From an uncultured Pseudomonadota bacterium (GTDB lineage Bacteria > SAR324 > NAC60-12): 46,108 nucleotides of DNA. Numbering within the stretch: position 1 is the stretch's first letter; each line of letters starts with the position of its first letter. Below, one piece after another: positions 16,115-25,114 of this stretch. The translations under genes were made by a program, and so were the position numbers. The notes beneath the pieces are model-generated. The model was not told the DNA's origin. It did not search any database and saw only the letters and a list, made by a program, of their open reading frames with translations. The stretch spans positions 1 through 46,108 of the forward strand of contig CAJXNF010000001.1 of the NCBI GenBank assembly GCA_913056375.1, read 5' to 3'.

Positions 16115-16512
16115 GCGCTTTGTGCTAGAGCGTCGTAGTTCATGGGGGAGGCGTTATATCGGTGAATTTCCGCAAACACCTGTCGCAGTTCCTGTGGACT
16201 TAGGTCTGAAAGAACCTTGTGATTGCTGCCTAGCAGACGGTTCAAAAAGAGCATCTGCTGCTCTTCAGATCGATAACCAAAAATCTTCAGTTGTTGCCGC
16301 AAAACATCGAAGACTCGTTGACTAATCTGAGGTTGGCTTTCTTCCTCGACTACTTGAAAATTTTCCTTGGACAGAGAACGCAACTCTTGGCGCAGTTCTA
16401 CTTCTTCAGAAAGCTTTGAAAATCTTTTGCGCTCTCGGAGGACTTCCACCACAACGATCAAACCTGTGATCATCAGGGAAATCAAACAAAAACCGAGCAG
16501 TATGGTCTCCAT
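16111..16512 (-). CDS. Single-pass membrane protein of unknown function
   Basis: 133 residues from the ATG at 16512, which has a GGAG site about 8 bases upstream; an in-frame TTG at 16518 lies too close to that site. One N-terminal helix (about 3-22, ILLGFCLISLMITGLIVVV) is followed by a charged helical cytoplasmic part (RERKRFSKLSEEVELRQELR) and a compact domain with a repeated LxxL pattern. No known family is apparent. It is divergent from the vWA gene and its stop codon overlaps that of the gamma-carbonic-anhydrase-like gene. Confidence 0.55.
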   Translation of the reverse strand: METILLGFCLISLMITGLIVVVEVLRERKRFSKLSEEVELRQELRSLSKENFQVVEEESQPQISQRVFDVLRQQLKIFGYRSEEQQMLFLNRLLGSNHKVLSDLSPQELRQVFAEIHRYNASPMNYDALAQSA

Positions 16513-16672
16513 GAACAAACTCCGTTGGCATGCGGAAGAAAAATTGCTAAGGCATCCGGCCTAAGGCATTGACGCACACAAGATCCACAAAAGCACAAAG
16601 CAGACCAACCCTTCCTGTCTATATTTCTCATCAAAACAACCCAACAAACACTCTTTACAGCGCAAGCAACCC

Positions 16673-18097
16673 TTGAAGAACAGCACCATTTACGCTTCTC
16701 CAGCACCACCTCGACTTGATCCCCGGCCTCATGCAGACCTGCGTGCACAGACACGCCAATTGGCCGGTGAACACCTACGAAATGTGGAACTAGCACCGGC
16801 AATTCGTCGTAGTCAGGAATTACAAAATTCTCTACTCACTGAGTATGCGGGTGACTCACCAGAAAATATCGAACTTCTGAAAAAATGTCTTCAAGAAGTC
16901 AGCATCATGGGAATCAATTTTGTGATTCCCAAACGGCGTGTACTCCTCAGTGTTCATGAGATTTTGCGTCTATCAAACCTTGGGTTTCGCTTTGGCAAAC
17001 TGGACCCAGACTTTGAGATTCACTTACAGCAAGGTCGTCGTATTCCTTTTTTTCAGGGAGAGCCACTTCCCAAGCAAAACTGGGAACAAAAATTTGCCTG
17101 TGTACTCAAACACAAAATTTGCCTGGAACTTCTACAAGAATATCGTTCCGCTTTGGAAACTATTAATCAGCAACGTCAACAAACTCTTGAAAGCAAGAAT
17201 AAGAATTCAAGCCTGAACAAGGAACTACGGCAGCAGGCAGAAGAGAACATGTTTGAGTTTAAGGTTCCCACCAAGTTCGATTTACTCGATCCCCCACTAA
17301 TTCCAATGGAGGAAAGCCTATTTGCTCATGATCAACAAGTAATGGAAGCGACCCTGTCCGATGTTGCCAAGAAAGTACTGGAGATGCAAAACCAGGGAGA
17401 GCTTCCTTCTTTATTCCAAGAAACCACACTTCCCGAGATTCAGAGTGTACCGCACCATGTGATGATTCTGTTGGACATGAGTGCTTCGACCTTCGAGAAA
17501 GAAATCTTTAAGCTCTCCAATCTGGTTTGTGCAGAGTTATTGAGAACTCTGCCAACCTATTTGCCTGACGCTACGTTGAGTATTTTACCCTATAGTGACG
17601 GTGCTCAGGGGGTAATGAATAATTTTCAGAATTTCATTGCACCAGGCGGCACAACTGCCTACGATGCCATCTTTTCATTTTCTCAGCAGTTGCTTGGGAA
17701 AACAGAAGGGCATCGAGTGGTGATTCATCTCTCTGATGGATTACCCAACAGCTTGGAAGACGCTTGCCAACAGGCCAAACAGTTTCCGACGCTCAATATT
17801 CACTATGGACAAATCATTTTCGGCCATACTAAAAGAGTTGGTGACTTAGCAGATTATCTGTTTGTGGATGAAGCTACTACTTCCGGACAAGATCGAGATT
17901 CCACCCGTTTTGAAAAATATGTGTCTCACTTCACTGATGTTGCCTTGGCTTCACAAGGAGAACAAATCATACTCTGGGTCATGCAACATCTTGATGAAGC
18001 GGTGATCGCCATGCTGGATCTATTTATCGGGCAATATTTCCTGCAGCAAGCTTCACCTGAGACTACTCATTCTGAAGACACACCCACGTCCCTCTAG
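16673..18097 (+). CDS. von Willebrand factor A domain protein with intact MIDAS
   Basis: 474 residues, no signal peptide or membrane segment. Residues 1-255 are helical and charged, of unknown fold. Residues 260-450 form a vWA domain: HHVMILLDMSAS gives the DxSxS MIDAS motif (D268, S270, S272), GGTTAYDAI the third-loop Thr, and VVIHLSDG the Asp, so Mg-dependent ligand binding should be intact. The frame opens at a stop at 16562 and has no ATG before residue 79, so the TTG at 16673 is the best start despite a weak ribosome-binding site. A HelD-like gene begins 24 bases downstream. MIDAS proteins often pair with an ATPase of the MoxR type; here the partner is an SF1 helicase instead. Confidence 0.78.
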   Translation: MKNSTIYASPAPPRLDPRPHADLRAQTRQLAGEHLRNVELAPAIRRSQELQNSLLTEYAGDSPENIELLKKCLQEVSIMGINFVIPKRRVLLSVHEILRLSNLGFRFGKLDPDFEIHLQQGRRIPFFQGEPLPKQNWEQKFACVLKHKICLELLQEYRSALETINQQRQQTLESKNKNSSLNKELRQQAEENMFEFKVPTKFDLLDPPLIPMEESLFAHDQQVMEATLSDVAKKVLEMQNQGELPSLFQETTLPEIQSVPHHVMILLDMSASTFEKEIFKLSNLVCAELLRTLPTYLPDATLSILPYSDGAQGVMNNFQNFIAPGGTTAYDAIFSFSQQLLGKTEGHRVVIHLSDGLPNSLEDACQQAKQFPTLNIHYGQIIFGHTKRVGDLADYLFVDEATTSGQDRDSTRFEKYVSHFTDVALASQGEQIILWVMQHLDEAVIAMLDLFIGQYFLQQASPETTHSEDTPTSL

Positions 18098-18121
18098 ACC
18101 CCTTACTATTCGTTACCTGTT

Positions 18122-20455
18122 ATGCGAACACCGGTTGCTGCTCTCCCGGACGCAGTGTGTGAAGAGTTGGACTTATTACAACAAGTTCAACAGGGAGCCT
18201 TGCGTGATCAAGCTGATGAAGCTGACCCCAATTATTATGATGACATTCTCGAGTTGCGTGATTCTCTAAGTGAAGCGCATCCAGAGGATTTACCGGCGCT
18301 GACCACCCAAATTGAGCAACTGGTTCTGCTTGCTCAACGCCAACAGGAGCGGACACCACGGAACCGAAGTTTTCACTGGCACTCCCCATATTTTGCCCAC
18401 ATGCGCTTGCAGGAGCAGGGGAAAACTCGAGATTTACTGCTTGGCAACCAGAACTTCTTCTCAGGCCATCTCTCCTGCTCCATAGTCGACTGGAAGAAGG
18501 CTCCGGTTAGTCAAATTTTCTATCGTTACCAGGAAGAGGAAGAATATATTGAAGAACTGGGAGGGCGTGAAGTTGAAGGACGGCTTTTACTGAGAAGACT
18601 AGTCCGTATCGAAGATGGAGTTCTACGCAGTGTCAGTTGTCCACAAGGAACGTGGTTTTTTGAAGACGGTCAGTGGTTTCAGTGGGAACAGACGAGGATT
18701 GAGTTAAGTGGTGGAAGTGGTAGTGCTACTCGACCAATCCATGAAGTTGGACCGTACCGACTGGATAAGCACCTACCTCAAATCACAGCCCTGATTGATG
18801 AACGGCAGTTTGAAATCATTAGTCAGCCAGAAGCTGGGGTGATTCTTATCCAGGGTGGGGCTGGTTCGGGCAAAACAACCGTGGCTTTACATCGACTCGC
18901 CTACCTGATGACGCAAAAGCCAAACTACTTCAACAGCAATGGCATCCTACCAATTGTTTTTAATCGGGCCCTTGCCCAGTACATTAGCAAGCTGCTACCT
19001 TCACTTGGCGTTGATGGGGTAGAAGCAAGAGTCTTCCAGGAATGGGTTGCTCAGTTACGTCAACGTTTTTTCCCAGACCTGCCTTCTCGTTATGCTGAGA
19101 ATACTCCCGTAAGAGTGATCGAGTTCAAGCGAAGCCCTGTCATTCTTGCTTGGTGTGCTAGGGAGCTAGAGCATCGACTGGAACGATTTCAGGCTACTCT
19201 GATGAAGTTGTTTAGTTCATTGACCAACGGGAGCGATGTAATCACTGTGTGGAACAGTTCTGCCAAATCTCCAGTGACCGATCGGTTATCTCGCCTAATG
19301 AAATGGACCCAGGGGCAAGAAACCCTTACACATCTACCACCTACGCCCGATTCCTCAATCCGGCAGCGCATAGACCGCCTAGTAGAAGATTGGTTTCCTG
19401 ATGTCCTCAAGAGCCCTCAAGCATTAGCTCTTCAACTCTGGAATGACGCACTGATTCAACGTAGAGCCCTGCAGGAAGCAATCACTGATTTTGCTCCAGG
19501 TTCGTTCAGTGAAAGTCAACTCGACGAAATTTGGAGTTGGAACGTACGTTGTTACCAGCGGCGTCAGGTCATCGTCGGAGAACGAGTCGAAGAAGATGGA
19601 GAAACACCCGAAGGTTGGCTAGAAAATCAGAGTCTCAGCGATGAATTGCCAACCCTAGATGAAGAAGATGACACTCTACTGCTACTGCTTTACCAACTGA
19701 CTACGGGACCTCTCCGTGGTCGGAAGAATAAATTACTGCAGTATCATCATTTACTAGTGGATGAGGTCCAGGATTTCAGTATTCCAGAGCTTCAGTTACT
19801 ACTCTCTATGACGCCTCCAGAGCGTAGAAGCGTAACGTTGGCTGGAGATATGGATCAACGTATTTTGGCAGGAAATCGCTATCAGGACTGGGATACCATG
19901 TTACAGGCCCTGAGTGTGGAAGTTACCGCAATGGAACCGCTAACGATTGGCTACCGGTCTACCTATGAAATTATGGAGGTTGCCAGGCATGTCATTGGCC
20001 ACCTAAGCGTAAATACAGTATGGGAAGCCACAAGACATGGCGCGCCTGTGGAACGGTTTGGCTTTCAGCATCCAGGAGTACTGATTGCGTTTCTAGTGGA
20101 TAGTCTTGGCAGTTTACTGAGGAGAGAGCCTTCAGCGAGTGTGGTTGTACTTACCCGTGAGCTACCGGAGGCTAGAAAAATTGCAGAGCAGTTAGAGCGA
20201 GCCGAAATACCAGGATTACGATTGGTTGCCGATCAGGATTTTTCTTTCAGGGCCGGAGTTGAAGTGACTGATATTTCACAAACCAAGGGACTTGAATTTG
20301 ACTATGTACTCTTAGTCGACGCAGATGCTTCCACTTATGGCCCAGATGATCTATCTCGGCACTTGCTCTACGTCGGGATCACTCGTGCTGCTCATCAACT
20401 GTGGCTGCTTCATTGCGGTAACCCATCTTCCCTCCTTCCAGACACCCTCCGCTGA
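18122..20455 (+). CDS. helD: HelD-like superfamily 1 helicase/ATPase
   Basis: 777 residues. The N-terminal coiled-coil (about 10-75) is followed by SPYFAHMRLQ, DWKKAPVSQIFYRY and RRLVRIEDGVL, which match the region preceding the ATPase core in Gram-positive type HelD (RNA polymerase recycling factor), rather than UvrD or E. coli helicase IV. The SF1 core has Walker A GGAGSGKTT (245-253), Walker B LLVDEVQDF, motif III GDMDQRI, motif IV IGYRSTYEIMEV, motif V SQTKGLEFDYVLL and motif VI YVGITRA. Known HelD proteins insert arms into RNA polymerase and release stalled complexes. It lies 24 bases after the vWA gene. Its last 105 bases overlap the antiparallel PBP gene; motif VI is inside the overlap. 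Confidence 0.85.
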   Translation: MRTPVAALPDAVCEELDLLQQVQQGALRDQADEADPNYYDDILELRDSLSEAHPEDLPALTTQIEQLVLLAQRQQERTPRNRSFHWHSPYFAHMRLQEQGKTRDLLLGNQNFFSGHLSCSIVDWKKAPVSQIFYRYQEEEEYIEELGGREVEGRLLLRRLVRIEDGVLRSVSCPQGTWFFEDGQWFQWEQTRIELSGGSGSATRPIHEVGPYRLDKHLPQITALIDERQFEIISQPEAGVILIQGGAGSGKTTVALHRLAYLMTQKPNYFNSNGILPIVFNRALAQYISKLLPSLGVDGVEARVFQEWVAQLRQRFFPDLPSRYAENTPVRVIEFKRSPVILAWCARELEHRLERFQATLMKLFSSLTNGSDVITVWNSSAKSPVTDRLSRLMKWTQGQETLTHLPPTPDSSIRQRIDRLVEDWFPDVLKSPQALALQLWNDALIQRRALQEAITDFAPGSFSESQLDEIWSWNVRCYQRRQVIVGERVEEDGETPEGWLENQSLSDELPTLDEEDDTLLLLLYQLTTGPLRGRKNKLLQYHHLLVDEVQDFSIPELQLLLSMTPPERRSVTLAGDMDQRILAGNRYQDWDTMLQALSVEVTAMEPLTIGYRSTYEIMEVARHVIGHLSVNTVWEATRHGAPVERFGFQHPGVLIAFLVDSLGSLLRREPSASVVVLTRELPEARKIAEQLERAEIPGLRLVADQDFSFRAGVEVTDISQTKGLEFDYVLLVDADASTYGPDDLSRHLLYVGITRAAHQLWLLHCGNPSSLLPDTLR

Positions 20456-23400
20456 AGTCTGTGATCGCCCTTCCAGCAAGCGAGAAAACAGTGGAATTTC
20501 TCGGGGTAATTTGGAGTCAGGTAGTGGTAAGAAGACTTCTGCGTTGCGCTCCGTGACATCTCCCTCCAGCAAGCCATTTTTATCATTTATATTGAGTGGA
20601 GGAGATGTCGCATAGCTTAGAAGTAGCTTTCCTTCGAGCGACTTGAGATTGGGATGATAGATTCGTAGGCGTTCTTGGTACTCACGAGTCTGAATCAAGT
20701 AGTAGGCGATACGCGACCAAACTGGCAGAGCTCCGCTGGAACCTGTCAGGCGGAACCGGTTTGCAGTTGCTTCGGCTTCCCCAGGTCGATCTGAGCCAAC
20801 ATAGACGGCGATTGTATATCCTCCCTGAGTTTGCATTCCCTGTCGTGTTGGAACTGGCAGATGACCAACAAAGGTCGCATTTGAATAATTGTTGGCAGTT
20901 CCCGTTTTGCCCAGAGCAGGGATTTGTACTGTCACCTGTTTTCCATCTTCACGCACATACTCTGTTTGTAGAAAGCGTTTTGCTCTTCGACCTGTTCCAT
21001 ACTCAACTACTGAACGCATAATTTCTTGCAAAGCTCGATTGACACTGGGATCAAGAATGTTACGAGATTGATGATTCGCTTCGTAAATAGTTCTGCCCCC
21101 GGTATCCTCAATCCGTTGAATCAATGACCAATGATTTTTGGGTGATGTGGAATCTCCAAAAACTTGACCCGTGGCCAGTGACTGATAGAGCATTGCCAGA
21201 TCTTGTAGCGTTACGTCATTCGCACCAAGCGGAAACGAAAGCACCGGCTGAAGCGAGCTCTCAACACCTAGGAGTTTTGCTACTTCCACAACTGTCTGTA
21301 GGGAAAGCAGCATCCTGAAGTCATGATTCCAATAAAGACGTGCCGTTGAATAGGGCTCCTGGCGCAATACATCCTGCTGACGTTGTTGCATCAGGTCCTC
21401 AAGCCCCTGAAAAATCGTGGAACGGATCTTTCCATGCAACCAAATATTAGCTGGTGAAAAGAAGCGCTCTCGCTGATTCGAAGTCCAGACCTGATTGTAC
21501 AAGCGGAAGCGATAGGGAGTTATGGGAACCCAGCCTTTTGTGAGATCACGAGGATTCTCTGCGTAAGCCAATCGTGGAGGTATGGGGGTGTTATAAGGAT
21601 CTGTCCGCAGCGCACTTTCATGAACATAAAAATTTTGAATCCACTCTCCAGCCACCTGATCATCTGTTTTGAAACTGCCGTTGAGGAAAGCATCTTCTGT
21701 TTGTACCAGTTGCTGCCGTAACCGTTCTTGCACCTCCTGAAGGCGCAAAAAGTTATGTTCCAATAACTCTCTTTCGCGGCTTACACGCGCAGAACCCGAA
21801 CGCAAACGTGAGCGCACCTCAGCACGCCAGTTCCGACCATGATAAAGATTGCGCAGCGCCTGCTCTTCTTCAGGTGGTTCAAAGGCAGTGTTGCGCAAGA
21901 GCTCCTGCCGAGCCGCCTCCATCAAGTACGGCTGCATTCGATACTGAGTGTCAATGATTCCATAAGTATCTCTCAACCGGACAACGTAATCTGCACGGCT
22001 CTCATTCTCTTCTCGTGCAAAGCGGGCAAATTCCATTAGTCGTTCGAACTGCTCTAGGTCCAAGTAATCAAGCAGGTGTTCCAGCAAGTAGATACTGGCT
22101 AGATTCTCTGAAAGCGCACCAGCCCAGACCATCGAACTTTGATTGTCTGGTGGATTATGATCGGGCTTGGGAATGTAGATTTCACCCTGCCATTGATAAA
22201 CCCGATACTCATTGGACAAGGCCTCCAACGGATTCCAACCCAACTCCATTGCCACCATGTACAGTAGCAACTTGAAGGTTGATCCAGGTTGACGATAGGC
22301 CTGCATGGCCCTGTTGAATCCACGAGGCTCAAATCCACCTGCAAAAGCCCGAACCTCACCATCTTGCAAAACCATCACACCACCGTCGAGGGTTGGCTGC
22401 TGTTCAATGCTCGCCTGCCAAATAGATCCGTCGTTATCACGTTGATGCAAGGCCACTAGAATTGGGCCACCAGTTTTCAGGTTCTCAAGCGCTTGCTGAA
22501 AATCTTTTTTTCGAAGTTTGTTGGGTGCTTGTGGATTTATTCGACGGACGAACTCTTCCAACAATAAACCCCGCACTTCTGCCCGATCAGTTCCCACTTG
22601 AACCTTTACGCTCGGGTTATCTCCCAGCAACACCTCTTCAATTCGGCCAGTGTAGAAATTTCCTGATTCAGGTTGTAATGAGGATGGCTCTGGATTCGTG
22701 ACTGGAGCAGCATAGCCATTGCGCTGAAATTCTAAGCGAGAGAGATGTCGCCGCAACTCAAACTGCGCAAGATATTGCAGATTGGGGTCAAGTGTCGTCT
22801 GAATGCGAAGTTCACCCTTCTCCACCCCTTCAGCACCATAGTCCTGTAAAATGGAGTGAAATGGCTCTTCGTTCATCTGCTGGCGGACCACCTCAATCTG
22901 GTGATTGTCTTGATAACGGAAAGACCCTTGTCGAAAAGCTACCAAATCCTGAGACGCCTCCAGGAAACGCTCCTCAGAGATGAGTTCCATTTCCAGCATA
23001 TTCCGTAAGACATAGTCTCGACGCTCCGTTGCTCTCTCAACAATACGCTGTATTTCCTCTGGATTCTGGGTTCGGAATGGATTGTAGTTTGCCGGCCCCT
23101 TAACCGAACCGGCAATGAAGGCAACTTCAGAAAGATTTAACTCTGATACGTTTTTGTTGAAATAGTAACGGGCTGCAATCGCCAATCCTTGCCCTGTTCC
23201 ATGCACATGGAAGAGATTGGTATAGAATTCAAGAATATCTCTTTTGCTATAGCGAGCTTCCAAACGCAGGGCATCCAGTGTCTCCAGTGCCTTGTTTGCC
23301 CAACGATCCTCTCCGTGTTCCGGACGATGTTCAAACAAAAGCTCTGAAGTCTGCTGGGTGAGAGTACTACCTCCCTGAATAACACGCCCCGCAAGCAAAT

Positions 23401-23779
23401 TAGCCCAAGACGCTCGAAGGATTCCAATAGGATCGACGCCGATATGCTGGTAAAAAGATTGGTCTTCACTGGCAATGATTGCGTCAAAGAATGCTTCCGG
23501 AATCACTGCATCCAGATCAGAATCAATCCGAGTTGGCTGGTTGGCCTGCAGGTAAAGAAGATGGACTTGATCGTAGAAGGCGCCTAATTTCGTGCGTTGA
23601 TCACGATAGTAGACAGTTGTTTCGGTAAGCAGACGCTGCTGGATCGCTTTACGATCAAGATGAGGGGCAGGAGCTAGGAACACAAGATAGCCCAGTACTG
23701 CTGTACCAGTCAGCAGTACTAGATTGATCAGCGTGAAGAGCCCGAAGCAGGCTTTGGCGACATATCGTGGAACTGACAA
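20351..23779 (-). CDS. Class A penicillin-binding protein, bifunctional, with large insertion
   Basis: 1142 residues; typical PBP1A-type enzymes have about 750-850. An N-terminal anchor (about 11-35) is followed by the GT51 glycosyltransferase: EDQSFYQH (105-112) and GGSTLTQQ (136-143), with catalytic Glu present. The transpeptidase has SxxK as STFK (500-503), SEN (557-559) and KTG (958-960). Between SEN and the conserved LQPVLSFPLG (about 843-852) lie about 250 extra residues, mostly charged helix, which is unusual. It polymerises and crosslinks murein in the periplasm. The start is TTG at 23779; no ATG is available before the anchor. It lies 9 bases after the PCD gene. The last 35 residues are antisense to the helicase end. 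Confidence 0.9.
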   Translation of the reverse strand: MSVPRYVAKACFGLFTLINLVLLTGTAVLGYLVFLAPAPHLDRKAIQQRLLTETTVYYRDQRTKLGAFYDQVHLLYLQANQPTRIDSDLDAVIPEAFFDAIIASEDQSFYQHIGVDPIGILRASWANLLAGRVIQGGSTLTQQTSELLFEHRPEHGEDRWANKALETLDALRLEARYSKRDILEFYTNLFHVHGTGQGLAIAARYYFNKNVSELNLSEVAFIAGSVKGPANYNPFRTQNPEEIQRIVERATERRDYVLRNMLEMELISEERFLEASQDLVAFRQGSFRYQDNHQIEVVRQQMNEEPFHSILQDYGAEGVEKGELRIQTTLDPNLQYLAQFELRRHLSRLEFQRNGYAAPVTNPEPSSLQPESGNFYTGRIEEVLLGDNPSVKVQVGTDRAEVRGLLLEEFVRRINPQAPNKLRKKDFQQALENLKTGGPILVALHQRDNDGSIWQASIEQQPTLDGGVMVLQDGEVRAFAGGFEPRGFNRAMQAYRQPGSTFKLLLYMVAMELGWNPLEALSNEYRVYQWQGEIYIPKPDHNPPDNQSSMVWAGALSENLASIYLLEHLLDYLDLEQFERLMEFARFAREENESRADYVVRLRDTYGIIDTQYRMQPYLMEAARQELLRNTAFEPPEEEQALRNLYHGRNWRAEVRSRLRSGSARVSRERELLEHNFLRLQEVQERLRQQLVQTEDAFLNGSFKTDDQVAGEWIQNFYVHESALRTDPYNTPIPPRLAYAENPRDLTKGWVPITPYRFRLYNQVWTSNQRERFFSPANIWLHGKIRSTIFQGLEDLMQQRQQDVLRQEPYSTARLYWNHDFRMLLSLQTVVEVAKLLGVESSLQPVLSFPLGANDVTLQDLAMLYQSLATGQVFGDSTSPKNHWSLIQRIEDTGGRTIYEANHQSRNILDPSVNRALQEIMRSVVEYGTGRRAKRFLQTEYVREDGKQVTVQIPALGKTGTANNYSNATFVGHLPVPTRQGMQTQGGYTIAVYVGSDRPGEAEATANRFRLTGSSGALPVWSRIAYYLIQTREYQERLRIYHPNLKSLEGKLLLSYATSPPLNINDKNGLLEGDVTERNAEVFLPLPDSKLPREIPLFSRLLEGRSQTSAEGVWKEGRWVTAMKQPQLMSSTSDPDVEQVPR

Positions 23780-23788
23780 GATCTCACA

Positions 23789-24136
23789 TCAGGTAGCAGG
23801 AAATTCATTTGCGTGAATCAGGTCACTCTTGGCAGCCATGATGAAATCACTCTCCACCAAGCCATCAATCTTGTGTGTCCAATAGCTCACACGTACGTTG
23901 CGGAAGGATAGTGTCAACTCAGGGTGATGACCTTCTGATTCTGCTAGATTCGCAATTAAATTCGTGAAACGAAGAGCTTCTTGGTAAGAGGGAAAGACAT
24001 AATCTTTCTGAAGATGATGCTCGTTGATCATCTTCCAGCCATTTTGCAATTCTTGGAGTAGCACTGCTAGCGCATCTCCTTTAAGCGGTGGAACACCTCC
24101 ACGGCAAGGCACACACTGCCTTTGGGACAACTCCAT
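23789..24136 (-). CDS. phhB: Pterin-4a-carbinolamine dehydratase
   Basis: 115 residues. The family signature is complete: CVPCRGGVPPL near the N-terminus, GWKMINEHHLQKDYVF in the middle, LAESEGHHPELTL with the catalytic EGHHPE and then VSYWTHKIDGLVESDF. The enzyme dehydrates 4a-hydroxytetrahydropterin in the cytoplasm, serving aromatic amino acid hydroxylases; in bacteria it can also act in folate or molybdopterin metabolism. No hydroxylase gene is nearby. The start has AAGGAG about 9 bases upstream. It is the first gene of a leftward unit with the PBP gene. Confidence 0.93.
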   Translation of the reverse strand: MELSQRQCVPCRGGVPPLKGDALAVLLQELQNGWKMINEHHLQKDYVFPSYQEALRFTNLIANLAESEGHHPELTLSFRNVRVSYWTHKIDGLVESDFIMAAKSDLIHANEFPAT

Positions 24137-24256
24137 TATTCTCTTCTCCTTGAATTCGCTTGCTGCAAAATAAAGCCCACTGCAAACTATTGAAACACTT
24201 GTATTTTGCCTGGGCTAACCAGTATTTCGCAAATCAATTCCCCTGCATTCAGAAAT

Positions 24257-25114
24257 ATGACAACTCCTCAATCTCACTATGTGTTGTGCTGTGAACGAGA
24301 ACTCCATGTAGAAGTTTGGAATCCTGCTGCGAGTGAAACTCTGGTCCTTTGGCACGGATTGACACGTACAGGAAGAGACTTTCGCACACTGGCAACCCAT
24401 CTCTCTCCACACTATCGCCTGCTAATTCCTGATACTCTTGGACGAGGTCATTCGCAGTGGGCACAAGATCCAATGGCGGAATATACTGTCCCATTCTACA
24501 TGAAACAGGCAGTTGCCTTGTTAGACCATTTTCAGGTCGAGCGTTGTGGCTGGATCGGAACTTCGATGGGTGGGATCATGGGCATGCTGCTTGGAGCCAC
24601 CAGTTTACAGAAGCACTTGGTGGGACTCGTGATCAACGATATCGGTCCAGAGTTACCCACCGGAGCGATTCAGAGGATTGCGAGCTACGTTTCCAGGCCC
24701 CCAACTTTCAACAATTTTCAGGAACTGAAGCAGTACTTTCAGCAGGTCTACCAGCCGTTTGGGTGGCTTAGTGATCAGGAATGGCAGGAGTTAGCAATTT
24801 CCTCAGCTAGGAGGAAAGATGATGGGAGATGGACCGTTCACTACGATGTGCGTTTATCAGAACCCTTTGCCCAAGCGCCCCAAGGGGGAGATCTGTGGGA
24901 AATCTACGAGCAGATTTGTTGTCCAGTGATGATTCTTCGAGGTGAATTTTCCGATATACTGACTCCCAGTGTTGCAGAACAAATGACGACTAGGGGGCCA
25001 ATGGGAAAGTTGTTTACCCTCCCGAACTGTGGGCATGCACCCTATCTGAACACTCCTGAACAAATCGGTCTTCTAAAGAAATTTTTGCAGGAGATTTTCC
25101 ACCAAGCTTCCTAA
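24257..25114 (+). CDS. Alpha/beta-fold hydrolase
   Basis: 285 residues from the ATG at 24257; the frame also permits a TTG at 24206, but the residues gained (MPGLTSISQINS) look non-conserved. Catalytic elements: the oxyanion motif LWHGLTRTG, nucleophile elbow GTSMGG (GxSxG), an acid in RGEFSDILTP, and the His in NCGHAPYLN. The cap region and the start (HVEVW, then LIPDTLGRGHSQWA) are of the general alpha/beta-hydrolase (proline iminopeptidase, MhpC, haloperoxidase) type. Substrate cannot be named. There is no signal peptide. Its stop TAA overlaps the stop of the convergent aminopeptidase gene by 4 bases. Confidence 0.85.
   Translation: MTTPQSHYVLCCERELHVEVWNPAASETLVLWHGLTRTGRDFRTLATHLSPHYRLLIPDTLGRGHSQWAQDPMAEYTVPFYMKQAVALLDHFQVERCGWIGTSMGGIMGMLLGATSLQKHLVGLVINDIGPELPTGAIQRIASYVSRPPTFNNFQELKQYFQQVYQPFGWLSDQEWQELAISSARRKDDGRWTVHYDVRLSEPFAQAPQGGDLWEIYEQICCPVMILRGEFSDILTPSVAEQMTTRGPMGKLFTLPNCGHAPYLNTPEQIGLLKKFLQEIFHQAS

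Noticed and set aside
16673..20455. Claiming the vWA/HelD pair as a new anti-phage system
   Set aside because: There is no nuclease, toxin or mobile element nearby and one partner resembles a housekeeping RNA polymerase factor.
24206..24256. TTG start for the alpha/beta hydrolase
   Set aside because: The added residues look non-conserved and the ATG at 24257 gives a normal N-terminus.
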